A stretch of DNA of 64,000 nt from Tigriopus japonicus. Lineage: Eukaryota > Arthropoda > Copepoda > Harpacticoida > Harpacticidae. Shown in pieces: positions 11,769 through 20,645 of this stretch. The position numbers and the translations under genes are program-made. The notes under the pieces were generated by a model. That model saw only the letters and a list, made by a program, of their open reading frames with translations, had not been told where the DNA came from and did not search any database. Positions within the stretch are counted from its first letter, which is position 1, and each line of letters begins with the position of its first letter. The stretch covers positions 38,384-102,383 of the forward strand of contig JAAGOF010000291.1 of assembly GCA_010645155.1 (NCBI GenBank). The letters run 5' to 3'.

Positions 11769-12050
11769 TAGCTGAGTACCCTGTGACAACTTGAGTTGTT
11801 ACAGAAATTTTACGTTACCACACGCCATTGGTTTCATTTGCAAACACGAAAGTACGTAAGTTGCCACAAGAAATCGTTCAAAGAAAGCTAAGCTTGTAAA
11901 CCCCGTCGCAAAACTCTATCATAACTTTTGCCACAGGATTTCTTGTCCTAACTTATGTACTTTCGAGTTTGCAATTGAAGTCAATGGCGTGTGGTAGCGA
12001 AAAATTTCTGTCACAACTCAAGTTGTCACAGGGTATATAAACTCAGCTAT
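11769..12050. mobile_element. Foldback/MITE-like element with ~105-bp inverted arms
   Basis: The left arm 11769-11875 (TAGCTGAG...ACAAGAAATC) and right arm 11937-12050 (GATTTCTTGT...CTCAGCTA) are inverted copies with scattered substitutions and a small extra AT stretch in the right arm. The central 61 bp is the loop. There is no coding capacity. Ends are TAGCTGAG/CTCAGCTA. No convincing target duplication was found, so the superfamily is unknown. Confidence 0.75.
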
Positions 12051-12582
12051 TAAATTAAGGTTCTGAGAATGTTTGATTGCAAATTGAGGCTTTTTGACAA
12101 GTTCTACATTTGATCTTGAATTAGTCAAGTCATTAGTGAATTAGTTCTTTCAAAAGTTCAGAAATTCTCAAAACCTAAAATTTTCTTTACAAATTGCCAA
12201 TTTTGGCCAATTCCGTAAGGAGAAGTGAAAATAAGGTAAAAAGGGCAAAAAAGTACAAAATGTGTTTAGGTTGCCAAAACAAAAATCGTTTTGCTGTATT
12301 TGCCCGTCCTAGTGATCAATTTCATACCTACAAAAAGGAGAAAGAGAGGCCCTCAGACTTAGAGATTTCTGAACACTGTTGTGACACACAAAAGCAATTC
12401 TAATTTTGGTCTTTTTGTTGTAATCGCAATGTTTAACTGGTGTTCTTAAGACAAAAGAAGACTTAAAAGAGTTAGAAAAGATACAGAACAGATACAGAAT
12501 CAATATCATTCTACGACGGGAAGAATGCCCTTGAATAATGTCAATGATTAAAAGCATGTTGGCTTAAACAAAATCACGATCA

Positions 12583-12948
12583 CAAAGCAAGTCAGTGGAT
12601 CAGGAGTTTGATAATACGTTATTTAACTAAACACAATCAGACATAAGGAGTTTGAAAATACGTTATTTAACTAAACACAATCAGACATAAGGAGTTTGAA
12701 AATACGTTATTTAACTAAACACAATCAGACATAAGGAGTTTGAAAATACGTTATTTAACGAAACATAGTCAAAAACAGAGTTTCAATTCTTTGAGAGACA
12801 TCAATCGGGCATCGAATGATTACTTATTGAACTCTTGGGCACTTTTGTTTTAAAAGTTATGTTAATAAAACTACATTAATCCAAATTAGATTGCATTTCT
12901 TCATTAACTCCAGACTATCGCGCAGGAAAATTAACACGGACGTGGTAG
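12583..12948. repeat. Dispersed repeat B, copy 1 (with internal 44-bp array)
   Basis: Starts AAGCAAGTCAGTGGATCAGG and ends near AAAATTAACACGGACGT. It shares its start with copy 2 (17580-17785), the block GGGCATCGAATGATT with copy 2 and in altered form with copy 3 (20495-20645), and its end with copy 3. Only this copy contains the 44-bp tandem array. Confidence 0.75.
12602..12777. repeat. 44-bp tandem repeat, four units
   Basis: Units start at 12602, 12646, 12690 and 12734, each beginning AGGAGTTTG and containing ATACGTTATTTAAC. The middle units are essentially identical and the outer ones carry substitutions. The spacing is exactly 44 bp. Confidence 0.9.
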
Positions 12949-13714
12949 TTTAGTGTTAATACACTAGGTAATACACACAAATATGCACGGCGTTCTTGGT
13001 TCAATGCTCCTTCCAAACCATTCTCTGGGAAGTTTTAGTATGCAAACTAATTCACACCCACAGACAATGGGCCATTTTGAAGCGGCACATAATTATTGCT
13101 TATTGACAAAATTTGGTCAATGATTTGGCTGACTTGGCTGGCTTTGCTCGGCGGGGAGGATCAACCTTGCAATCTTAGCATTTAATGCTCCATGTTGACG
13201 CCACTTGCCTCTAGTGTCAAGTTGAAGCTTCTTTTCCATGAGCTTATTTACAAAAGGCACAATGCAAAAAAAATTAGCGCATGTACGTTACAAAAAATGC
13301 ACAGAATTTATAAGGTTTTGAAATTTTGGAACACCAATTCTTGACAAGTGCTCTATTAATTCGCTTATTCTTTGCAATAAAACTAATAATACAGAAATTT
13401 CAAAAAGGTACTTTTCCTCATTTATGGCCGCCAAAAGGCAACTTTTGATCGCAAATTTGGCCGCGAGCCCTCTTTGGGGCCTGCAAAGCTGATCGGCACT
13501 GACTTAACTAAAGTTGCATTTCTGTCTCTCTGGAACGAACTTCACACAGCTATCCTCCGGATTTATTGAAATTGTTGGATTTGGATTTCTGGAACATTCT
13601 TTTGGAATGTTCGTTCGAACGTCAAGAATTTATATTGAACAAATAAGCTCAACAGGTTTTACTTCAAGTTACATGAAGATAAAACACATTTTTTCATATT
13701 CTGCTTGAGCTTAC
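12949..13714. other. Non-coding, 3' of the TRPV exon cluster
   Basis: No firm gene. On the minus strand an acceptor-like AG near 13483 opens a short frame (APKRARGQICDQK...) ending in a stop at about 13424. It could be an alternative terminal TRPV exon, but support is too weak for a call. Confidence 0.35.
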
Positions 13715-14419
13715 CGACATGGTTTGCTTCATAACTAAAGCTTTTTCTCCTGTAGCCATGCGCTCAGAATACAAGTTTTGATGATGAAGTCGACTTTTGG
13801 GGGGAATTCCACGCTCCACAATTAAAACAGTTCTCGCCCACTATAATTAATAAGATGTGTTTAGTTAACTAAAGTATGGTAAAGATGATAACATTACGTA
13901 CTTGTCTCATCCATTCGTTTTTTATCTCTGCAATTTTCGTGTATGTGTCACCCATCATGGCAATAAGCAGATTGACAAGTAGTACCACCACAATTGCCAG
14001 AAACAGGAAGCTATGAATCTAAAGTTTTCAAATGGGTAAAGAGTTGGTGAAAAGGTCTTTACGTATTGTTAATCCAATATTATAAATTACTTACCTTGCC
14101 CAAAAAGCTGTGATTGGTGCTTCCGAGTCCCTCCCAAACATTTCCAAATGAACCCAAAGACATAATGAAGATAGAGATAATGCTTTCCATTGGTGTTGGC
14201 ATTGGGTCAGGATTGGTAGTGTTTGTATAAGATTGAAACATGATGTAATACGCTGAAAGGTTTACAATATGCTGTTACACGGGACAAACACCAAAACAAA
14301 GCCACCAACCTTGTGAAAATCCCATAACGAAAATGAAATAAATGGTGACAAATCTTAACAAGTCAGCAGCCATCATTCTGTATATCATGATGACAAAAGG
14401 TCCAGTTGTTTTAAATCCC
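13715..14419 (-). CDS. TRPV-family cation channel, four exons covering S5, pore, S6 and TRP region (partial)
   Basis: Minus-strand exons: 14310-14419, 14095-14252, 13902-14018 and 13715-13840, all with GT-AG junctions and consistent phases (2, 1, 0, 0). The translation contains [19 protein letters not shown] (S5), [17 protein letters not shown], a pore segment with [18 protein letters not shown]6 and the following TRP-domain-like stretch ([35 protein letters not shown]). These are TRPV hallmarks and most resemble the invertebrate Inactive/Nanchung/OCR type, which forms mechanosensory and osmosensory channels in ciliated neurons. The N-terminal ankyrin repeats and S1-S4 were not found upstream to 22.7 kb. 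They are either beyond long introns in small exons I could not recognise, or missing. The likely last exon is at 3937-4122. Confidence 0.85.
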
Positions 14420-14971
14420 CTGAAAAGAAGTGAATGACAAGTTGAAAAAGAAATCTCACGCTTTGACCGTAAGTTTATCTACCTAACTTGTCCTCTTTAA
14501 AAAAAAATACCAAAGGTGCAACTTTTTCAGAACACGCATCTGTCTTCTTTTTGGACAATATTATGGAATTTCAATAACCTACTTTTCCCTGTTTAGGCCT
14601 TTTCTGAAAGTTCTTTACAACCTGCCCCTTTTAACACCGATAAACTTCCGAGTCAAAATAGCAGCACTCCTGGTTCGAAACACTTCACTATTCAATAGTA
14701 CGATTTTTGGTAAAGTGTTGCGACATGGGTCCTTGTTTAGGTTTCTGGGCCAGAAACCTAATTTTGCTAGTAGTTTGTTGCTCTATAATTCCAGTCAAAT
14801 GGAAATGCTCTCCCATTTCATTTCCGCAAATTCCATGGTTTGAATTACGTGAATCACAGAGCCAGAGGTGATCGGTTCCTGGGGTAACTAAACCTAAAAC
14901 CAATATATTTTTTCTTTTTTTTGCGGATTTTTTACTACCGCTACAAGGAATGCAATTCCCTGTAAATTTAA
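14420..14971. other. Non-coding, 5' side of the TRPV exon cluster
   Basis: No exon continuing the TRPV reading frame upstream was recognised. The minus-strand frame at 14688-14903 has no domain and no good splice sites. Confidence 0.4.
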
Positions 14972-15093
14972 GGATTTCTCCCGACAGCTTCAGCCCGACC
15001 CCAACAGGATTCGAACCTACGCCGTCTGGGGAAGCACTTACACTCGGCTCTTATAAGAACGCATTAGTACGCGCGGCCACTCTGGCTTCCTTG
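14972..15093 (-). repeat. tRNA-Leu-like SINE unit 1
   Basis: On the minus strand it starts GGAAGCCAGAGTGGCC (A-box-like) and contains GGTTCGAATCC (B box) about 85 nt in, with a long variable-arm-like segment between, as in class II tRNAs (Leu/Ser). A short tail ending CGGGAGAAATCC follows. An almost identical unit lies head-to-tail at 15100-15214. The pairing of the acceptor stem is poor, so this reads as a tRNA-derived SINE rather than a working tRNA. Confidence 0.65.
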
Positions 15094-15099
15094 TATAAG

Positions 15100-15214
15100 G
15101 GATTTCTCCCGACAACTTCAATCCGACAGGGTTTGAACCTACGCCGTCTGGGGAAGCACTTATACTCGGCACTTTTAAGAACGCGCTAGGACGCGTGGCC
15201 ACTCGTGCTTCCTT
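15100..15214 (-). repeat. tRNA-Leu-like SINE unit 2
   Basis: Second unit of the tandem pair. Minus strand: GGAAGCACGAGTGGCC ... GGTTCAAACCC ... TCGGGAGAAATCC. The B box has decayed relative to unit 1. Unit spacing is about 120 bp. Confidence 0.65.
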
Positions 15215-15974
15215 GTTTAATTTCAGGCTTCCAATTTCTCCATTTGTTTTTAAATTTCTTTGCCATGGACTCTCGCAGTTCAAAACGTGGAATGTAGCTA
15301 GTACCAAGAGACCCGGTTTATGTGTATTTCTTTTGTTTTTTATGCAAGTTTTATACGTTTATGGTCTTTCTTCTTCATTTCATCTTTAGTCATTTATTCC
15401 AACTTTCAAAGTTGTGTTCTTGATTGATCACTCTAATTTGCTCGATCGCGCCTCATGCTCAATGGGATCCTTTTCCCTTTTTTCTCTTTCCTTGTATGTA
15501 GAGGGTGACTAATTTTGAAGTTAAAGGTGACATTTTAAATCAGTAATAACTTCAAAATGAGGCGAAGATCTTGGTATCCTTAAAACTTAAGACTAAGTTT
15601 TCATACAATAATTAACAACTTGCTGTTAGCTACTGCCATTTTTTATTCACTGGGGATGAACGAGAGGCATTCAAACTTAGCAGAGTGGAGGGCGGGCAGT
15701 TTTAAAGAATTTCTCTACCTCTACACTCCAAGAAATGCGATAAATACTGCTTGAGGTCGCTTTTTTCGATTGTCTATGCTTTTTAACATGCCATTGCTCT
15801 TAAATGCAACATTTTTCGAAGATCTGCCCCTTGAAAACTGAGACCTTTTTTGGCAAGCCTAGACTTCTAACGGCAGCAGGTCTGTCATATGATACGGTAA
15901 TCGCTCCCACGGTACTGAAAAAATCATATCAAGTGATGATTTTCATCTTTTGTTGAAAGTAACTTGACATTTAC
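15215..15974. other. Non-coding
   Basis: No supported gene or repeat recognised. Confidence 0.4.
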
Positions 15975-16395
15975 ACGGTCGGCGGTCCAAGTGTAAGTAC
16001 AATTTGGGTTTTTAGTACATAACCCGTGTGCGTTTTAGGCCTGATTAAGGCTCATAGACTTCCTTTTTGACCATCCTTAAAAGTGAGACATGTTGGGATA
16101 CTAAAGAGACTATTCCAACCCAAAATTCTGCCCTCTGTTGTATTCTCATGACTCGTAGTTTTATAAGCAGACTTGTTCACCTGACAAATCAGCTAAATAT
16201 ATTCACTTGAGTTTGAACCTTCAACGTGATCTTGAGTCTTCTTATCGAACCTTACACCCTCCTCTCCTTGAGGCAAAAATTCAAGGCACAAGACTGTCAA
16301 TAATTTCATCGATGTCATGATCTCATCTATGCCCAATGGCTTCAACAGGGATTTGTGTAAAAGAACTTCTTGTTAAGAACCACCTCAGTTAGTCT
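15975..16395. repeat. Dispersed repeat C, copy 2
   Basis: Same ordered blocks as 8430-8720: GTCGGCGGTCCAAGTGTAA, CTCATAGACTTCCTTTTTG, CCAACCCAAAATTCTGCCCTC and CAGGGATTTGTGTAAAA. It carries about 120 bp (around 16137-16258) absent from copy 1. Confidence 0.7.
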
Positions 16396-16512
16396 ATCAA
16401 AGTACTCTTGCTCACCACCGATTGATCTAAGATCTAAAAAATCACATCGCCGTTTCTTAGCGGATTTAATCTTCAAGATTAATACCTTGTCCCACATCCT
16501 GATGTTGTAAAC

Positions 16513-17325
16513 TAGAGCTGTGGATCGGATCCGACAGGTCCTCCAAATCCAATCCGAACTGAATTTTCAAAATCCGAACGAATCCGAATCCGAAAATTCG
16601 CACTGAAATCCGAACGAATCCGAATCCGAAAATTCGCACTGAAATCCGAACGAATCCGAATCCGAAAATTCGCACTGAAATCCGAACGAATCCGAATCCG
16701 AAAATTCGCACTGAAATCCGAACGAATCCGAATCCGAAAATTCGCACTGAAATCCGAACGAATCCGAATCCGAAAATTCGCACTGAAATCCGAACGAATC
16801 CGAATCCGAAAATTCGCACTGAAATCCGAACGAATCCGAATCCGAAAATTCGCACTGAAATCCGAACGAATCCGAATCCGAAAATTCGCACTGAAATCCG
16901 AACGAATCCGAATCCGAAAATTCGCACTGAAATCCGAACGAATCCGAATCCGAAAATTCGCACTGAAATCCGAACGAATCCGAATCCGAAAATTCGCACT
17001 GAAATCCGAACGAATCCGAATCCGAAAATTCGCACTGAAATCCGAACGAATCCGAATCCGAAAATTCGCACTGAAATCCGAACGAATCCGAATCCGAAAA
17101 TTCGCACTGAAATCCGAACGAATCCGAATCCGAAAATTCGCACTGAAATCCGAACGAATCCGAATCCGAAAATTCGCACTGAAATCCGAACGAACCCGAA
17201 TCCGAAAATTCGCACTGAAATCCGAACGAACCTGAATCGGAATATTCGCGCTGAAATCCGAACGAACCTGAATCGGAAAATTCGCGCTGAAATCCGAACG
17301 AACCCGAATCCGATGCACAGCTCTA
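16513..17325. mobile_element. hAT-type MITE carrying a 36-bp minisatellite
   Basis: The ends are inverted: TAGAGCTGTGGATCGGAT at 16513-16530, and the complement of TAGAGCTGTGCATCGGAT at 17308-17325. The element is flanked by the perfect 8-bp direct repeat TTGTAAAC (16505-16512 and 17326-17333). An 8-bp target duplication with TIRs starting TAG is the hAT signature. The interior is almost wholly the tandem array (16571 to about 17300). There is no transposase. Open frames on two minus-strand frames across the array are by-products of a 36-bp unit (12 codons) without stops. Confidence 0.85.
16571..17300. repeat. 36-bp minisatellite, about 20 units
   Basis: The unit is rich in AATCCGAA motifs and contains AAAATTCGCACTG. 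About 16 units are virtually identical. The last three toward 17300 carry shared changes (CCTGAATCGG, TTCGCGCTG), so the array has been homogenised mainly on its left side. Confidence 0.95.
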
Positions 17326-17579
17326 TTGTAAACGCAAGGGCGCCACCAGATGCTTCCACTCGACATTCGGATAGCATAAGGCTTGTGACTGGCGATTTCT
17401 TCAATAACCCAGAAAATTGATTTTGTTTTTTCAATTTTCATTTGAAAACTTAACTGAATGTACTGAAACCAATGGAAACATAGTTTTTTAAAATTATGCA
17501 TTCTTAGTGTGTTTTAAGTTTTAATAAATGTTATTTTAAAATGTTACAAGAAAACACAGAAGAATGAATGATCATCTTC

Positions 17580-17785
17580 AAAAGCAAGTCAGCGGATCAG
17601 GAGTTTAACTATGTTTGTTTAAAACAGTCAATCAAAATATATTTAGTTCCTGGGGAAACATTAATTGGGCATCGAATGATTGGTTATTGGTTCTTTGTAT
17701 GTTTTTGTTTCATAAGATATTTTAACAAAACAAAATTAATCCAATTTATATTGCAATTCTTCATGAACTTTAGGTTATCAGTAAG
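17580..17785. repeat. Dispersed repeat B, copy 2
   Basis: Begins AAGCAAGTCAGCGGATCAGG, then GGGCATCGAATGATTGGTT, CATAAGATATTTTAACAAAA and TTCATGAACTTTAGGTTATC, collinear with 12583-12948 but without the 44-bp array. Confidence 0.7.
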
Positions 17786-18328
17786 GACAGGAACTTAAGA
17801 CGAATAAACTTATTCGTCTTTTTTCGTCTTTTTGGCCTTAATTCGTCGCGAAATTTTTTTTGTCTGATTTGGATTTTATTCGTCTTTTTTTGTCTAATTG
17901 GCCAAAAATTTGGATTTACTATTTTTTTTTTTGTCTTTTGCTACATTTTGTCAGATTTTGCCACACAAAGGCAGATCTGTATCTTTAGAAAGAATACTTA
18001 AATTCAAAACCATAACTTTCTCTTCTGAACATGTGCTTAGTAGATCCTTTCCTTGTTCCAACTCATTCATTTCTTGCTCCAAGTTCATGTGTTTTTCATC
18101 CTTTTTCAATTCTGACCACTTCAAGTCAAAATATCACAGACCATAAAATGGCTAGACCTCGCTTCGTGCGAGAAAAAGGTGGACAACTTTGCTTCATCAG
18201 CTGGTACATAACACTACACCCTAAATTGGTGGGAATTTCAAACTTTTCAAAATTTTGCCAGCGTGGCCAAATCCTGAACAAACTCAACGTACCGTACGTA
18301 CTTTGTTCTCGACGCGAGCGAACGTCGT
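17786..18328. other. T-rich non-coding
   Basis: Contains repeated TTCGTCTTTTT motifs at about 17800-17900. Several overlapping short frames exist but none has support. Confidence 0.5.
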
Positions 18329-18330
18329 TA

Positions 18331-19244
18331 CAGTGTGGGGCAGCAAAATACGGCCCTAGTGCTTTAAAAAAAGTAGATCAACTTCATCAAGAACATGAAC
18401 CAGTTCAACAGCTGAAACTTTTATAGTATATTTACTGTCCTATATGCATTGAATTACTTCTCGAAGTGAGCCCCCTCCACCTCAATCATGGCCTCGAGCC
18501 TGGGCCTGAATGCCCGGCACATCTTGGCCATGTAGTCCGGGGACATGGCGGCCCACTCCTGCTCGACGGAGGCCTTCATGGCATTGACATTGGCGTGGGG
18601 GATGCTGCAGGCCTTGCTTTCGATGTAGCCCCATATCCCATAGTCGAGGGGTGAGCAGTCCGGGCTTGAGGGGGGCCAGAAGTCATGTGGCCAGAACTGG
18701 GCAAGGTTTTCTTGGCACCACTTCTGTGTGGTTTTGGCTTTGTGCCCTGGAGCAGAGTCCTGCTGGAAGACATAGTCCCCGTCCGGAAAGGTGGAATCCA
18801 GCCATGGCTTCACCACGTTTTCCAGGACTTCCTGGTATTCTTTGGCCCCCACCCTCAAACCCTTGGGGAACCAGAAGGGGGGCATTGTGACTCCGTTCGA
18901 GGCTACAACCCCAAGCATCATTGCTAACTGTGGATGCTTAGTTGAGTTGATGGGGGGGACCTCGTTGACAGCATGGCAAGATATCTGTCATTCCTCGCGT
19001 TCCTGCTTTGGTCCACAGTCCAGTTCTTCTTGTCGGAGAAGGAACTTGGGCGCGCAGAAGATCGGCCACGCAATCTCTCTTCGCCTGCTCCATGGTGACT
19101 GGTGAACCAATTTCAGCTGTTTATGGCTTATTCGAATGCTAAGAATCAAAACTTTCATTGGAGATATAACCCAACCTCTTACTCGCAATATTAAACATTT
19201 TATGGTCACTTTTACCTAGGGCCGTATTTTGCTGCCCCACGCTG
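18331..19244 (-). mobile_element. Tc1/mariner-superfamily transposon, internally deleted
   Basis: Matching terminal inverted repeats of 29 bp with one mismatch (18331-18359 and 19216-19244, core CAGYGTGGGGCAGCAAAATA) are flanked by TA on each side (18329-18330 and 19245-19246), the standard target site. The element is 914 bp, shorter than the usual 1.3 kb. A short N-terminal piece (about 19060-19100, with repeated frame breaks) is joined to the catalytic half at 18454-18921, so the middle of the transposase is missing. Confidence 0.9.
18454..18921 (-). pseudogene. Mariner-like transposase, C-terminal catalytic half
   Basis: 155 codons ending at 18454. The motifs QQDSAPGH and SPDCSPLDYGIWG are the second and third acidic-residue regions of a DDE/D transposase. 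The aspartate of QQD and that of PLDY are separated by 37 residues, so the spacing is DD37D rather than classical mariner DD34D. The N-terminal DNA-binding helix-turn-helix domains and the first catalytic aspartate are not intact upstream, so this copy cannot be autonomous. Confidence 0.8.
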
Positions 19245-19246
19245 TA

Positions 19247-20046
19247 GAGCCTATCCCTGCAATGATAAGACATGATCCTTTGGTCCTGAAGGACCCTTAG
19301 CCCCAGTCCTGCGTGGTCCCGACCTTCTTGAGCCCCAAGACTTGAAACATTTTCAATCAAATCCACAATCAAGGCTTTAATCCTCATGTTTTTCACTCAT
19401 TTTGTCTCGAGGACGTTGTGATTGCCTTTGTTCCTGTTCCAATCCGGATCAGGTGGCTGATCTGATCCAGAACCGTCAAAAGTGCCCTTCAATGGTTATA
19501 GCCAACAACATCTCTGACTTGGACTCCATCTTGTTTCAAAATGAGACCATTCTTGTTCTTTCATTTTCTTATGGAAATGGTTCCTGCGTTGTGGAGGTGT
19601 TGAAGAGGATGGAAGATGAGTAACACTCCAGATACCACCACAGATACTTCTGTTAAGCATTATTTCACTGAAGTTGGACTAATGGGTGAAGCAAGATTCC
19701 ATCTACGTATTTTCCTCATTCTTATGAGGACTAAAATCCTTTGGAGAGTTGAATGTCAAAAGTTCATGAGACGAGTAAAAAGAGTGCTGGGACTTCTAAA
19801 ATCAAGGTGAAGAACATCCAGTCCACAAATATTAACACAAAAAGTTTGCGTGAATTCTTTCAAGACACATGTTCAACAGTTTTAGACATTAATAAGGAAT
19901 AAATGACGTCGTGTCAAAATATAGCCTCGGCCTCATACCATTTTTTCAAAAATCGGAGTTCGTGTCCACCCCTTTCAGGGGTTCCTGTCGTAGGATGGGT
20001 TCTAGCCTATCTAAGTGGGCTCTCCACGTTAGTGACTTGATTTGAG
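19247..20046. other. Non-coding between mariner and palindrome
   Basis: Short frames at 19402-19623 and 19616-19810 lack recognisable domains. Nothing supported. Confidence 0.4.
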
Positions 20047-20488
20047 CAAGAAGCACCTGGAATCATGGAGTGGGAAACTAGCAATGAGAATAATGATTTC
20101 CATTAAGAACAATTCAATTACGTTCTTCTGCAAATGAGACCTTGCATATGTTAACAAGAATACGTATTTCAATTTTCAGCTCAATCGAACGTCAGAGACA
20201 AAAGTTTGCTCACTCAAAGTTCAGTGCAAATCCTACCGAGAATGAGCCCTTTTGTGGTAATTGTTTTACCGCAAAAGGGCGAATTCATTCCTTCTATGCT
20301 CTCTTCTGTACATAAGTTTGAGAAGGCACAACTTTTCACTCCGGCATTTGATTGGGTTGAAATTTGAAATACGTGTTCTTCTCAATGCAAGCCAGGCCTC
20401 ATTTGCAGAAGAACGCAAATGGTTCGTTTCTGCTGGAAATAATAATTCTCATTGCGAGCCTCCCACTCCACGATTTCCGTGCTTCTTG
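20047..20488. mobile_element. ~440-bp imperfect palindrome (foldback element) with target duplication
   Basis: The two ~215-bp halves are inverted copies meeting at about 20263 with almost no loop (CCCTTTTGTGGTAA / TTACCGCAAAAGGG). Outer ends are CAAGAAGCAC and GTGCTTCTTG. GATTTGAG immediately precedes the left end, and GATTTGAG spans the right boundary, giving an 8-10 bp direct repeat. There is no coding capacity. Long arms plus an 8-10 bp TSD fit a Mutator-like or hAT-like foldback MITE. The class assignment is inference. Confidence 0.8.
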
Positions 20489-20494
20489 ATTTGA

Positions 20495-20645
20495 GATACA
20501 CCAATTGGGCATCAAATAATTGCTCGTTGAACCCTTGTGAACTTTTGTTTTATAGGTTGCGTAAGTAAAATGACATTAATCACAATTATGTTGCATTTCT
20601 TCATGAGCTCCAGGCTATCACGCAAGAAAATTAACACGGACGTAA
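20495..20645. repeat. Dispersed repeat B, copy 3 (3' part)
   Basis: Collinear with the right half of 12583-12948: CCAATTGGGCATCAAATAATT, TTGTTTTATAGGTTGCG, TTGCATTTCTTCATGAGCTCC, AAAATTAACACGGACGT. It starts directly beside the palindrome, so the palindrome may have inserted into this copy. Confidence 0.7.

Noticed and set aside
16571..17300. CRISPR-like regular repeats
   Set aside because: Units are contiguous with no spacers and the genome is eukaryotic.
16466..17501. Two long minus-strand frames encoding a 12-residue repeat protein (FVRISVRIFGFG-type)
   Set aside because: The 36-bp tandem unit has no stops in two frames and lies inside a hAT MITE with TSD. There is no start, signal or domain context, so it is a by-product of the minisatellite.
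18466..18927. Plus-strand open frames at 18.5-18.9 kb
   Set aside because: They are antisense shadows of the mariner transposase.
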